Position numbers and translations under genes: made by a program. A stretch of DNA of 64,000 nucleotides from Acidobacteriota bacterium (GTDB lineage: Bacteria; Acidobacteriota; Blastocatellia; Chloracidobacteriales; Chloracidobacteriaceae), in contig JACQXX010000091.1 in NCBI GenBank assembly GCA_016208495.1, positions 1 to 64,000 of the forward strand. Direction: 5' to 3'. The notes under the pieces are model-generated. The model was not told where the DNA came from. It saw only the letters and a program-made list of their open reading frames with translations, and did no database searches. This document shows, in pieces, positions 18,022-26,885 of this stretch; positions within the stretch are counted from its first letter, which is position 1; the number at the start of each line of letters is the position of its first letter.

Positions 18022-18677
18022 CTTTTTATGAGAATGAGGTGTGATAGGCATAGGCGCCAGGATAAGGAAATGTGAGTCTGTTTGAGACAAGGAGCTGGGG
18101 AAACAAGGAGACAAGGAGATCATCCTCCCGACGTTGGGAGCGGGAGAATGTTTTTCTCTCCGTGTCCCTGTGTCCCCTTGTCCCCTTGTCCAGCTCTGGC
18201 CTTGTTCCCTTATCCTGGCGTTTATGGGTGTGATACGTGTCATCATGATCATTTTCCACAAAAGAGTTATTACGCAAAAACACAAAAAAGCAAAAACTGA
18301 TCTCTTTCTAAATAAAGAAGTTAGAATTTTACCAATCCTTCATAACAGCGTCCATTAAGGCAAAAAAAACAAATACTTTTTTTCAGTTAATACGTTTTTA
18401 CAAGTTTAAAAGCCATTCAGTCAGGTTTACTGACGGCTCTGGTGCTGGTTGATGAAATCAAGGCCGGAGTAAAATTTCCGACCAGAAATCCACCTCAAAA
18501 ACAGCCGTCAAATGCGTTTATTTGCCCGTATAGCGATTTTCTCCCTCAACACCATCTTACTAGACCATGTCGCATCAAAAAACCGCTTAAATCGCCTATA
18601 AACGCAAAAACTCATCTCAGCCGCCCTGAAATCAAGCCCCATCTGGCTTTTCCTCTCGCAAGCCAATCGCACACACA
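18022..18677. other. Intergenic region with inverted copies of the GCGCCAGGATAAGG element
   Basis: 18047-18240 is an inverted structure: GGCGCCAGGATAAGG near 18052 faces CCTTATCCTGGCG near 18205, with purine/pyrimidine-rich tandem words between. 18286-18677 is AT-rich and includes TTAATACGTTTTTAC, loosely like the conserved blocks upstream of the TonB receptors. Nothing further is recognised. The 3' end of the rep gene lies at 18678. Confidence 0.55.
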
Positions 18678-20285
18678 CTACTCGTCCGCACCTTCCGTGG
18701 CCAGGATAACCCCCTGCTGGGCGCACCAGGAAGCAAACGATTCAGCTTGCTGCGCCGCCAGACTCCGGCCAACCAGTCGCCGCAAATGATCGCTGAGCAC
18801 TTCCGCCGACCACCGTTCATAAATCCGTCGCTTGTCGGAAGCGAGAAGCTTTTCGCGCTCCTGGTCAATGCGCTGCTTGAGTTCGGTTTTTCTCATCCGC
18901 ACCAGCAATTCCTCACCCGTCCGCTCGAGGTAGTCAATGTAGCCAAGCTCAAGCAACTGCAGTTGTTCCGGATCGGTGATTTCTTCGAGGGCCGGTGCAT
19001 CAAGCGACTTTTGCGGTTTGGCCGGTGGTGCAGTCGGGGCCGGATCTTCACGCTCACGACCGCTCAGATCGTTCACGATCAAGGTGTAAAGAAACCCACC
19101 CGGGTTGATGAGTTTGCGGGTGCGATAGTGGCGGTCAAAAAAGCTGATTGATTTTTCGATGGCATCCAGTTTGCCCTGGGTGAGCATACTCTCCACCAGC
19201 CGCCCGGCCACGGTCGGAATCATTCCCCGCTCGGCCAGTTGCCGTTCGAGATGAAGTCCAAGGTCGTGATACGCCCGCTCTTCGGGTGACAAATCGTCTT
19301 CCTGCATATCGTCCACCGCGCTATAGAGCGGAAGGGCCAGTTGCATAATCCGCTGCCCGAATTTGGGGTTTTTGTAAAAATGCAGGGTTTCCTCGGTCAG
19401 CTTCCAGTCGGCCAAAAACTGCCGATCAACCAGTTCGTCAATGCCCGGCTCCAGGCGCTGCATAATCTGCGAGGTGTAAAGCAGATCCCGTGACATTCCG
19501 ATGTGTTCAAATGCCAGTTTTCGGGCGTTGATCACAAAATAATCCCCGCCCCCAAACTTCTTGTCGAGGTATCGAAACAACCGCTTGGCAATCGGCGAGG
19601 CCAGGGTGAAGTAAAACCCGGCGTCCAGCTTTTTGAACATTTTTTCGTTCAAGCTTTGGGCGACCCGGTCGCTCCAGAGGATGTAACTTTTGGCTTCGCC
19701 CTTTTTGCCCGAGGTTTCGTCAAAGATCTTGAATTCCTGGATGATACTCATCCCCACGTCAACCAGCTTGTTGGTTTGCCGGTCAACATAGGCGTTTTTG
19801 GCCTCGATGCGAACCGCCGCCAGTTTTTTGAGCGAGCTTTCGAGTCGTTCGTAGTGTTTGGCGTTCATGGGCCATCCCAGGCGGCGAATCAGATCGTACC
19901 GGCTGAAATACACTTTCTTCGATGCCCCTTGCTCGTGTGACAACTCCATCAAGGCCACATAGACATCTTCATCCGTCGTACTTGGTAAACCTTCAATCGG
20001 GTGAGCCAGCACGGTCCACGTTCGAGTAATCTCTCGACCATTGGAGTTGATGTTTTCAGTGAAGGTCAAATAGGACGTGATTTTTTGAGCGCGTTTATCC
20101 AAAACCGCAATTGGAAAAATCGCCAGATTGAATTCATCTTGCGAGATTCGAATCTGATCAGTGCGTTCGGTTTCTTCAGGCAAATTTTCAACGGCTTTGG
20201 GGGTTCGTTTCGGCGTTTTTTTGCGAGGTGATTCAGTCGTATCAAACAAACCTGTCGCACCCGGCTTGGGCGTTTTCTTGCGCAT
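18678..20285 (-). CDS. Plasmid-type replication initiator protein (RPA family)
   Basis: 535 aa from ATG 20285. A GTG twenty codons upstream is an alternative. A basic N-terminal tail of about 50 residues precedes the initiator core, which begins DQIRISQDEFNLAIFPIAVL and runs through FSRYDLIRRLGWPMNAKHYERLESSLKKL (winged helix) and SPIAKRLFRYLDKKF to about residue 300. The C-terminal third is helical and charged, as in other RPA initiators. Proteins of this family bind iterons and open plasmid origins. Twenty-three iterons lie directly upstream (20491-21150), so gene and origin form a complete replication module. No ParA/ParB is in the window. A palindrome at 20394-20419 may let the protein control its own promoter. 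Confidence 0.9.
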   Translation of the reverse strand: MRKKTPKPGATGLFDTTESPRKKTPKRTPKAVENLPEETERTDQIRISQDEFNLAIFPIAVLDKRAQKITSYLTFTENINSNGREITRTWTVLAHPIEGLPSTTDEDVYVALMELSHEQGASKKVYFSRYDLIRRLGWPMNAKHYERLESSLKKLAAVRIEAKNAYVDRQTNKLVDVGMSIIQEFKIFDETSGKKGEAKSYILWSDRVAQSLNEKMFKKLDAGFYFTLASPIAKRLFRYLDKKFGGGDYFVINARKLAFEHIGMSRDLLYTSQIMQRLEPGIDELVDRQFLADWKLTEETLHFYKNPKFGQRIMQLALPLYSAVDDMQEDDLSPEERAYHDLGLHLERQLAERGMIPTVAGRLVESMLTQGKLDAIEKSISFFDRHYRTRKLINPGGFLYTLIVNDLSGREREDPAPTAPPAKPQKSLDAPALEEITDPEQLQLLELGYIDYLERTGEELLVRMRKTELKQRIDQEREKLLASDKRRIYERWSAEVLSDHLRRLVGRSLAAQQAESFASWCAQQGVILATEGADE

Positions 20286-20379
20286 AAGGCACTGTTTCCC
20301 TGGTTTTTCCCGATCTGGTGGGGAGTAAAGCTGATTTTGCACCACTTCGGAGGATGGATTTCTTGCCTACGCGTGCGCA

Positions 20380-20391
20380 CATGCGCGCATG
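20380..20391. promoter_or_regulatory. GC-rich palindrome upstream of rep
   Basis: CATGCGCGCATG, a perfect 12-bp palindrome in a run of alternating purine/pyrimidine (Z-DNA-prone) sequence, directly beside the AT-rich palindrome. Role unknown. Confidence 0.4.
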
Positions 20392-20393
20392 CG

Positions 20394-20419
20394 TGATGTA
20401 TATATAAATATATACATCA
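20394..20419. promoter_or_regulatory. AT-rich palindrome, candidate rep promoter/operator
   Basis: Arms TGATGTATATATA and AATATATACATCA pair with one mismatch over 26 bp. It lies about 110 bp upstream of the rep start. The site may hold the -10 region and an autoregulatory operator, as in other iteron plasmids. This is inferred from position and symmetry. Confidence 0.5.
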
Positions 20420-20490
20420 TTCTTATAGTTATCACCATACAGTTAATGCGGCCACAAAGTGTTGAAAATAAAGGACTTAAGTGGCATTTT

Positions 20491-20684
20491 TTATGTCAAA
20501 GGTCAATAGTCTTTATGTCAAAGGTCAATAGTCTTATGTCAAAGGTCAATAGTTGTTTATGTCAAAGGTCAATAGTTCGCTGCGGTTTTATGTCAAAGGT
20601 CAATAGTTGTTTATGTCAAAGGTCAATAGTTCGCTGTGTTTTTATGTCAAAGGTCAATAGTTGTTTATGTCAAAGGTCAATAGT
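20491..20684 (+). repeat. Iteron cluster 1, eight copies
   Basis: Eight exact copies of TTATGTCAAAGGTCAATAGT start at 20491, 20513, 20534, 20557, 20588, 20611, 20642 and 20665. Start-to-start spacing is 22, 21, 23, 31, 23, 31 and 23 bp, so some pairs sit on different helical faces. Confidence 0.95.
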
Positions 20685-20742
20685 TTGCCCCATTTTTAAG
20701 AAAATTTCGCCCATTCTTTCTGATTGTGGTTTTAGTTTGAGT

Positions 20743-20764
20743 GAACCACAACATATTGTGGTTC
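20743..20764. promoter_or_regulatory. Palindrome in the spacer between iteron clusters
   Basis: GAACCACAA and TTGTGGTTC form a perfect 9-bp inverted repeat around CATA. A partial third copy (TTGTGGTTT) lies just before it at about 20725. Its place inside an AT-rich gap between iterons suits a binding site for a host factor or the melting region. Confidence 0.5.
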
Positions 20765-20809
20765 AGAGGGCGTGGGAAAGCGCTCAAATGCCAGTTTTTA
20801 GCTCGTTTT

Positions 20810-21150
20810 TTATGTCAAAGGTCAATAGTTTTTATGTCAAAGGTCAATAGTTGTTTATGCCAAAGGTCAATAATTGTTTATGCCAAAGGTCAATAGTGAC
20901 TTATGCCAAAGGTCAATAGTGACTTATGTCAAAGGTCAATAGTGGCTTATGTCAAAGGTCAATAGTGGCTTATGTCAAAGGTCAATAGTGACTTATGTCA
21001 AAGGTCAATAGTGACTTATGTCAAAGGTCAATAGTGACTTATGTCAAAGGTCAATAGTGGCTTATGTCAAAGGTCAATAGTGACTTATGTCAAAGATCAA
21101 TAGTGACTTATGTCAAAGGTCAATAGTGGCTTATGTCAAAGGTCCATACC
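20810..21150 (+). repeat. Iteron cluster 2, fifteen copies
   Basis: Fifteen copies, all in the same direction as cluster 1. From 20878 to 21131 they recur every 23 bp exactly, with TGAC or GGC in the 3-bp gaps. Three copies read ATGCC instead of ATGTC (20855, 20878, 20901), one has CAAAGATCAA (21085), and the last (21131) decays after GGTC. Confidence 0.95.
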
Positions 21151-21584
21151 TTACCATCAGGGAAAGAAAATGGTATCAGAAAATCAAATCTGGATAATAT
21201 CAAAGCTTTCGTATCCCGTTGCAAACCTTCCTAAAACATAAGGCGCGCACAGGGGCAAACTGAGATACCCTATAGTATAAGGACATAAGTGAGGGTATAT
21301 CGTGAAAAAAGACCCTTCTCACGGGAAAAAATACGAAAGCTCAAGCGAGTGCTTTTGAAATCAGTCCATCCTGAAGTATCATAGTCCTTTCAACGTCAAT
21401 AAAGCGTCTGTATTCAATCCCCAGTGTCGATTGGCATGATCTTTTTACCGATACGGATCCGATTCTCTTTGGCGAGATGAGGCCACCCGGGCTTTGATCC
21501 ATGTCCAAACCAATGACTCTCCTATCTTTCATAAATTCTTTGGATTAGAGGATTTAGATTTTTCAACCAATCGAACCAGGCAAC

Positions 21585-23741
21585 ATGAAGCAGCAACATC
21601 AAGCCAAATTTACCATCATTTCACCCCACGGCCAGCGAACTGAATACCCCATAACGGCAACACCTGTCTCTATTGGACGCAATGAGCAGAACATGATTGT
21701 GCTGTTTGACGAGCGGGCGTCACGCTTTCATGCGGTCATTGAACAAAACGGCAGTTCCTTTGTCATTCGTGATGACCTCAGCCGTAATGGAACATTTGTC
21801 AATGGGTTAGAACTTCCTCGCAAGGTCAACCGGGTTTTGATTGATGGAGATGAAATCCGGGTCGGTAACTTCCGACTGCAGTTCCATCTCACCCAAACTT
21901 CCGCTGCCAACCTCGACTACGATGACCGGCCAATTGCTGAAGGAACGGTCGTTTTTAAGAGTGCCGCCGATTTATTAAAGCCTCTGACCACGCTTTCAGG
22001 GGATGTTTCCCGGCTGGCCAGTGGGGGCTTTCCTTCAGTTCCCTCGGGTTCCAAATTGAATCAGGTTGAAGCCGCCGCTTCACCGTTCACCATGATTGAC
22101 CAGTCGTTTGCCACCGAAATGGAGATCCTGGCCAAACGCAGCCGCATCCTGGAGTTTGTTTATGAACTCAACAAGATGCTGAACCGGGTTTTCAAAATCG
22201 AGGAAATTTACGAAAAGATTGCCGAGCAGATTTTTAAGATCTCAAATGCGGGGCGAATCATCTTTGCCCAGCCGAATGAAGAAGAGGTAGAGATCAACTG
22301 GGGGAAATATCGGGATGAATCGGTGTTAAAGAAATATGACGGTATTCCGGTCAGCCGAACCATTATTCGGCGGGTGATTCGGGACCGGGTCTCGTTGCTT
22401 TCGGTTGACCCGATGGCTGACCCAGGGCTGAAGCAGCATGATACCTTTCGATTAGGCCGGATTCGGTCGGTGATGTGTGTGCCGATGCTTGGCCAGGAGG
22501 AAAAGGCGTTGGGTGCCATTTATGTTGATCGCCCGGACCCGATCAGTTTTACCAACGAAGATCTCAACTTTCTCACCGCGCTGGCTGCCAATTCCGCCAT
22601 GGCGGTCGAAAACATCAAAGTTCACGAGAAATTGTTGCATGATGCCGAAGCCCGGCTGGCTTATCAGCGGTTTCTGCCCCCGTTTGTGGTTGAACAAATT
22701 ATGGCTGACCCAGACAGCCTGGCTCTGGGCGGAGTCAATCAAATTGTCACGGTGCTCTTTGCCGATATTCGTGGGTTTACCACCCTGTCGGAACGGAAAT
22801 CACCTCAGGAAATCGTCAGCTTGTTGAATCGGTACTTTGAGCGGGCCGCCGCCGCCATTTTCAAATACAACGGCACCCTGGATAAATTTATTGGCGATGG
22901 CATCATGGCGTTGTTTGGCGCTCCAAAACCGTCTGATGCGGATGCCGTGAATGCCATTCAGGCCGCGATTGAACTGAAACGGCAGGTGACTGAATTCAAC
23001 CAGGAGCTCGAAGCTGAAAACTCGGATATACAACTCACCATTGGAATTGGCATTAACACGGGTGAGGTCACGGTCGGGTATATCGGGTCAAAATTGCGAA
23101 CCGATTATACGGTGATCGGAGACCCGGTGAATTTGGCGGCCCGGTTGGAGTCAAATGCGAAAAATGGTCAGATTTTGATTGGAGAACAAACTTATGTTGC
23201 CGCTCGGGCTTATATGCTTGGGTTGCACGACGATGTGTTGAATAGCAGTCTGGATGGAACCGCCTGGTCTGAATCCGGAAGCCAGAAGTTTGATTTTTCC
23301 ATGCGGCCTATTGGAGGCTTGAAAGTAAAGGGCAAAACCAAGTCGGTTCAGGTCTATCAGGTCTATTGGGATGGCCAACCCCCGGAGTCCAGATTGGAAC
23401 CGGCCTCTCCGCCACCTCAAGGGAGCCCCGATCCAAAGGCCGAAGCCGGCTCCGAACGCCGCAAGGAACCACGTATCTTGCTGGCCATTAAAATTCAGGT
23501 CCGGGGCAACGGCATTGATGGCCGCCCTTTTGACGAGGTGTGTGTGACCGAAGATATCAGTGTGTCTGGCGCCTGTCTGGCCCTGGTCCATGAGGTTCGC
23601 GTTGGGGACCATCTGGTCATTCGCGGAACCGATAGCGTATTTCAGGCCCAGGCCGAGATTCGGTCAGTGAAATTTGCCCACAACCACTATCGGACCGGCA
23701 TTCAATTTATTTCCAATTATCCAGTCTGGCAATTAAAGTGA
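21585..23741 (+). CDS. FHA-GAF-class III nucleotidyl cyclase-PilZ signalling protein
   Basis: 718-aa soluble multidomain protein. The FHA domain (about 5-105) has IGRNEQN, SRFHAVI and SRNGTFVNG, the phosphothreonine-binding signature. The GAF domain spans about 180-345. The class III adenylate/guanylate cyclase domain (about 385-580) carries both metal-binding aspartates, Asp394 in FADIRGF and Asp438 in FIGDGIMALF, plus GDPVNLAARLE, so it should be active. The C-terminal PilZ domain (about 622-718) has R626-x3-R630 and D657-x-S659-x2-G662, the c-di-GMP binding motifs. The protein thus appears able to read phosphorylation, a GAF ligand and c-di-GMP, and to make cAMP or cGMP. It lies beside the rep origin and seems monocistronic. 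Confidence 0.92.
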   Translation: MKQQHQAKFTIISPHGQRTEYPITATPVSIGRNEQNMIVLFDERASRFHAVIEQNGSSFVIRDDLSRNGTFVNGLELPRKVNRVLIDGDEIRVGNFRLQFHLTQTSAANLDYDDRPIAEGTVVFKSAADLLKPLTTLSGDVSRLASGGFPSVPSGSKLNQVEAAASPFTMIDQSFATEMEILAKRSRILEFVYELNKMLNRVFKIEEIYEKIAEQIFKISNAGRIIFAQPNEEEVEINWGKYRDESVLKKYDGIPVSRTIIRRVIRDRVSLLSVDPMADPGLKQHDTFRLGRIRSVMCVPMLGQEEKALGAIYVDRPDPISFTNEDLNFLTALAANSAMAVENIKVHEKLLHDAEARLAYQRFLPPFVVEQIMADPDSLALGGVNQIVTVLFADIRGFTTLSERKSPQEIVSLLNRYFERAAAAIFKYNGTLDKFIGDGIMALFGAPKPSDADAVNAIQAAIELKRQVTEFNQELEAENSDIQLTIGIGINTGEVTVGYIGSKLRTDYTVIGDPVNLAARLESNAKNGQILIGEQTYVAARAYMLGLHDDVLNSSLDGTAWSESGSQKFDFSMRPIGGLKVKGKTKSVQVYQVYWDGQPPESRLEPASPPPQGSPDPKAEAGSERRKEPRILLAIKIQVRGNGIDGRPFDEVCVTEDISVSGACLALVHEVRVGDHLVIRGTDSVFQAQAEIRSVKFAHNHYRTGIQFISNYPVWQLK

Positions 23742-23839
23742 AGTATTTTATTGCTTAATTGGGTAAAAACGCAAAAACTTAAAGATGTTTCAAGGTGAAA
23801 ACATCTATTCCATCGAAAAAAGGGGAGTATCACAACCAC

Positions 23840-24694
23840 ATGTTTGAAGGTAAACCACTTACGGGTGATGTTGCAGTTGTGACCGGTGGCGGTACCGGCC
23901 TTGGTCGGTCAATGGCGCTTCGGTTTGCTGAATTAGGTGCCAGGGTGGTCGTCACCAGTCGAGCCCTGGATAATTTGGAAGCCGTCGTCAACGAAATCTC
24001 TGAAAAAGGTGGCGAAGCCCACGCCATCGCCTGTGATGTTCGCGATTATGGCCGCGTCGAGGAAGTCGCCGCCGAAGTCGCCGACCGCTTTGGCCCAACC
24101 ACCATCCTGGTCAACAATGCCGCGGGAAACTTCCTGGCACCAACCGAAACCCTGTCGGCAAACGCCTTTAACAGCGTGGTTGGCATTGTGCTCAATGGAA
24201 GTTTTCATTGTACCTCAGTGTTTGGAAAGCAAATGATTGCGGCTGGAAATGGGGGCCGCATCCTGAGTATCGTTACAACCTATGCCTGGATGGGCTCAGC
24301 CTTTGTGGTGCCGTCAGCCTGTGCCAAAGCGGGTGTGCTGGCGATGACCCGCTCGCTGGCCGTGGAATGGGGGCGGCATAAAATTCGAGTCAATGCTATT
24401 GCCCCAGGCCCCTTCCCTACGCCAGGTGCCTGGGAAAAATTGATGCCCAGCCCCGAGTTTGAAGCCGAGGCCAAACGCCGCAATCCATCACGCCGCTTTG
24501 GTGAGCATATTGAGTTGGCGAACCTGGCGGCATACCTGGTTTCGCCCTACAGTGACTATATCAATGGGGAATGTGTGGTCATTGATGGTGGCGAGTGGTT
24601 GATGGGAGGCGAATTTAACCATCTGGCAACCCTTCCACCAGAAATGTTAGCTGCCATGGCCTCGAAAATCCGCAAACCAAAGAAAGACGGGTAA
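23840..24694 (+). CDS. Short-chain dehydrogenase/reductase, 2,4-dienoyl-CoA reductase type
   Basis: 284 aa. ATG 23840 is taken; an in-frame GTG at 23795 is the alternative. The Rossmann motif is TGGGTGLG, followed by NNAAGNFLAP. The usual YxxxK is replaced by S159-x3-K163, with Tyr148 eleven residues before Ser159. That is exactly the Tyr-Ser-Lys spacing of mitochondrial dienoyl-CoA reductase (human Y199, S210, K214, recalled from literature). This supports NADPH-dependent reduction of 2,4-dienoyl-CoA in unsaturated fatty-acid degradation, rather than FabG activity. No beta-oxidation genes adjoin it, so the pathway link rests on the motif alone. Confidence 0.82.
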   Translation: MFEGKPLTGDVAVVTGGGTGLGRSMALRFAELGARVVVTSRALDNLEAVVNEISEKGGEAHAIACDVRDYGRVEEVAAEVADRFGPTTILVNNAAGNFLAPTETLSANAFNSVVGIVLNGSFHCTSVFGKQMIAAGNGGRILSIVTTYAWMGSAFVVPSACAKAGVLAMTRSLAVEWGRHKIRVNAIAPGPFPTPGAWEKLMPSPEFEAEAKRRNPSRRFGEHIELANLAAYLVSPYSDYINGECVVIDGGEWLMGGEFNHLATLPPEMLAAMASKIRKPKKDG

Positions 24695-24859
24695 GGGTCG
24701 CATTCCTTTCAGGAGGTGCTGATTGTGAGGCCAGGATGAACGCCCTTGAGGATTGGTTCAATCCAACCAAACCGGAAAGTACCTCCGCCGTTACTCAAAC
24801 GGGTGGTAAAATTTCAACTGAAGTCAAAAACTGGGACAAGGGGAAAATAAGAAAAACTT

Positions 24860-25261
24860 ATGAAATACGACGTTGGTGGCGAAGTCGATACCTATTGCGG
24901 AAAGTGCAAACTTGAACGGACTCACAAAATTGTGGCGGTTGATCCAGATGGTTCAATTGTAAAGGTCGTTTGTGCAACCTGTGAGTCATACCACAAATAT
25001 AAAGCACCAAAGGTTGTAAAAGAGCGGACGACGCGGGTTTCCAAATCCACGAAGAAGGACAAACCGGCTCAAATTGATTTTTCCATGATTGAAATGATGA
25101 CTAAGTCTGCGGTTCCATACTCAGTCCGAACCCTGTACCAAATTGGGGATGTGATTGACCATACCACTTTTGGTTTAGGACAGGTGGTGGCCATCGAAGA
25201 AGACAAAATTGATGTCCACTTTGGGGTCGGAATCAAAAAACTGGTCCATGGCCGAAACTGA
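24860..25261 (+). CDS. Zinc-ribbon protein with a UvrD/PcrA C-terminal (Tudor)-like module
   Basis: 133 aa. An N-terminal zinc ribbon has Cys13-x2-Cys16 and Cys38-x2-Cys41. A basic Lys-rich linker spans about 50-72. The C-terminal 39 residues (GDVIDHTTFGLGQVV, then FGVGIKKL) resemble the small barrel at the C-terminus of UvrD/PcrA helicases that contacts RNA polymerase. It has no helicase, so it may be a free-standing transcription- or repair-associated adaptor. That role is inferred. The gene starts after GGGGAAAATAAG and ends at a convergent repeat region. Confidence 0.72.
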   Translation: MKYDVGGEVDTYCGKCKLERTHKIVAVDPDGSIVKVVCATCESYHKYKAPKVVKERTTRVSKSTKKDKPAQIDFSMIEMMTKSAVPYSVRTLYQIGDVIDHTTFGLGQVVAIEEDKIDVHFGVGIKKLVHGRN

Positions 25262-25471
25262 AGAAAGCGGGCTGAAAAATCTCGGGCTTGGGGCTGAAGA
25301 AACTGGGCTCAGGGCTTGGGGCTGAAGACTCGCAAGCTCGGGGCTGAAGACGTCGGGCGGAAAACTTTGGGCTGAGGGTTGAAAAAAATGGGATTTCAAC
25401 CCTCAGCCCGTTTTCTTCAGCCCCAAGCCCTGAGCCCGAGGATTTTCAGCCCGTTTTCTTCAGTCCTGGTT
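25262..25471. repeat. Inverted GGGCTGAAGA-type repeat between convergent genes
   Basis: Words such as GGGCTTGGGGCTGAAGA run forward from 25266 to 25380 and their complements (TTCAGCCCCAAGCCC) back from 25396 to 25466, so transcripts could form a long hairpin. 46 bp (25305-25350) are identical to 53018-53063 at the end of the NRPS gene. Confidence 0.8.
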
Positions 25472-26434
25472 TCAAGCCGGATCATGCGTCAATTTTGAAT
25501 GCCGATCATAAGCCTGAATAATCATTTGAACCAACCGGTGGCGAACCACGTCGCGGTGGGTAAATTTAATAAACGAAATCCCTTCGATTCCCTCCAAAAT
25601 CTGCTGAACCTCAATCAAGCCAGAGGTTTTTCCAAAGGGAAGGTCAATTTGGGTCACGTCACCGGTAATGATTGCCCGTGAACTGTGACCAATTCGGGTG
25701 AGAAACATTTTCATTTGCTCTGAAGTTGTATTTTGGGCTTCATCCAAAATGATAAATGCATCTGACAGAGTTCGACCCCGCATAAAGGCGAGCGGGGCAA
25801 TTTCGATGATGCGCTTTTCCAGCATCTTGGCAATTTTATCGTATTCAGCCAGGTCAAACAGGGCATCATAAAGCGGTCTGAGATAGGGATCCACCTTATC
25901 TTGCAAATCCCCGGGCAAAAACCCAAGCCGTTCTCCGGCTTCCACGGCGGGCCGGGTCAAAATAATGCGAGTGACCCGTTTGTTCCACAGCGCCTGCAAC
26001 GCCATGGCCACGGCTAAAAAGGTTTTTCCCGTACCGGCTGGCCCAATTCCAAATACAATATCATTGGTATCAATTGCTTCGAGATAGCGCCGCTGGTTAG
26101 TGGACCGGGCAGACACCATCTTCTTCCCGGTCGGGTTAAATCGCACCGTTTTGGTGAAATAGGTTCGCAGCGTCAGGGTCCGATCATCGGCAATCTGTTT
26201 AAAAGCCACTTTCAGTTCGTCGCTGCCTGGTGTCACACCTTCATTCATCAAACTGACGAAGTCTTCAAGAATCTGTTCTACCAGCCGTGTATCTTCGTCG
26301 CTACCCTCCACCATCAGGTCACTGCCACGCATTCCAACACGGACATTGAGTAAGGTTTCAAGATACTTGATGTTTTCATCAAAAGAACCAAACAAAACTT
26401 CGATGCCTTTTTCAGGAAGGAGCAATTTCTTCAA
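25472..26434 (-). CDS. phoH: PhoH-family ATPase (PhoH/YbeZ-like)
   Basis: 320 aa from TTG 26434, chosen because GAGGAAA precedes it and [10 protein letters not shown] begins the conserved N-terminal KH-like region. A longer frame exists to 26536. The ATPase core has Walker A GPAGTGKT at about 131-138 and Walker B IILDEAQN at about 229-236, and [20 protein letters not shown] between them is typical of PhoH. In other bacteria PhoH/YbeZ works with YbeY in rRNA and RNA handling. Neither ybeY nor a 7TM-HD gene follows here, because the gene ends at a convergent repeat. Family confident, precise role not. Confidence 0.9.
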   Translation of the reverse strand: MKKLLLPEKGIEVLFGSFDENIKYLETLLNVRVGMRGSDLMVEGSDEDTRLVEQILEDFVSLMNEGVTPGSDELKVAFKQIADDRTLTLRTYFTKTVRFNPTGKKMVSARSTNQRRYLEAIDTNDIVFGIGPAGTGKTFLAVAMALQALWNKRVTRIILTRPAVEAGERLGFLPGDLQDKVDPYLRPLYDALFDLAEYDKIAKMLEKRIIEIAPLAFMRGRTLSDAFIILDEAQNTTSEQMKMFLTRIGHSSRAIITGDVTQIDLPFGKTSGLIEVQQILEGIEGISFIKFTHRDVVRHRLVQMIIQAYDRHSKLTHDPA

Positions 26435-26885
26435 TTGAATTTCCTCACAAAAACCTTGAATCAAGGGGTTGGGGGTGAATGTACAGGCTCTGGGACGACC
26501 GTTCCAACCCTCGAAACTCCAGCAACCATGGCTCAATGAGCGTCAAAAACAACGAGGGTGGTGATCAAAAATCCCAGTCCAACTATAAAAAGCGATGCTA
26601 AAACTAGCTAAAGATTAGACTTATGTCAACGAGGAAGTCAGAGGTGGGTCCATATCCATAAATTTTTACAACCGAAGTTGGACCCGACTTCAAAAAACTT
26701 CCAGATCCTTGAAAAATCATAGGTTATCGCCCACACAACCCAGGATTGACCCTCAGCTCAAGAATAAAAGAAGTGCCTTGTCGGCTGGAAGGGTTTGGAC
26801 CATAATCACAGACCCGTGTAACGTGGCCATTAACTCATCTCACCATGCAGCCTAGCAGCCATCCCCGAAAAATCCAGGTTTTTCT
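26435..26885. other. Divergent promoter region
   Basis: 451 bp between phoH and the giant secreted protein gene. It must hold promoters for both directions, but I see no clear palindromes, tandem repeats or hairpins. Confidence 0.5.

Larger units (their letters stand above)
20286..21584. other. Replication origin region of a plasmid or secondary replicon
   Basis: A 1.3-kb stretch between the rep gene and the cyclase gene. In order: a GC-rich palindrome at 20380-20391, an AT-rich palindrome at 20394-20419, iteron cluster 1 (20491-20684), an AT-rich spacer with a 9-bp-armed palindrome (20743-20764), iteron cluster 2 (20810-21150), then about 430 bp with no gene. The latter holds a weak inverted repeat ATACCCT (21265-21271) / AGGGTAT (21292-21298). 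The arrangement is that of iteron-controlled theta replicons. Confidence 0.8.

Noticed and set aside
18022-18285. 88-codon N-terminal extension of the small secreted protein
   Set aside because: Encoded by the inverted dispersed repeat; the export signal begins at ATG 18021.
20389-20850. Open frame of 153 codons across iteron cluster 1
   Set aside because: The peptide is a translation of the iteron words themselves; no ribosome binding site or domain.
20491-21150. CRISPR array
   Set aside because: Repeats are 20 bp with gaps of only 1-11 bp of near-constant sequence, no unique spacers, no cas genes, and a rep gene adjoins. They are iterons.
21341-21532. Minus-strand frame of 63 codons between iterons and cyclase gene
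   Set aside because: No ribosome binding site, no recognisable domain, and a length expected by chance; I cannot support it as a gene.
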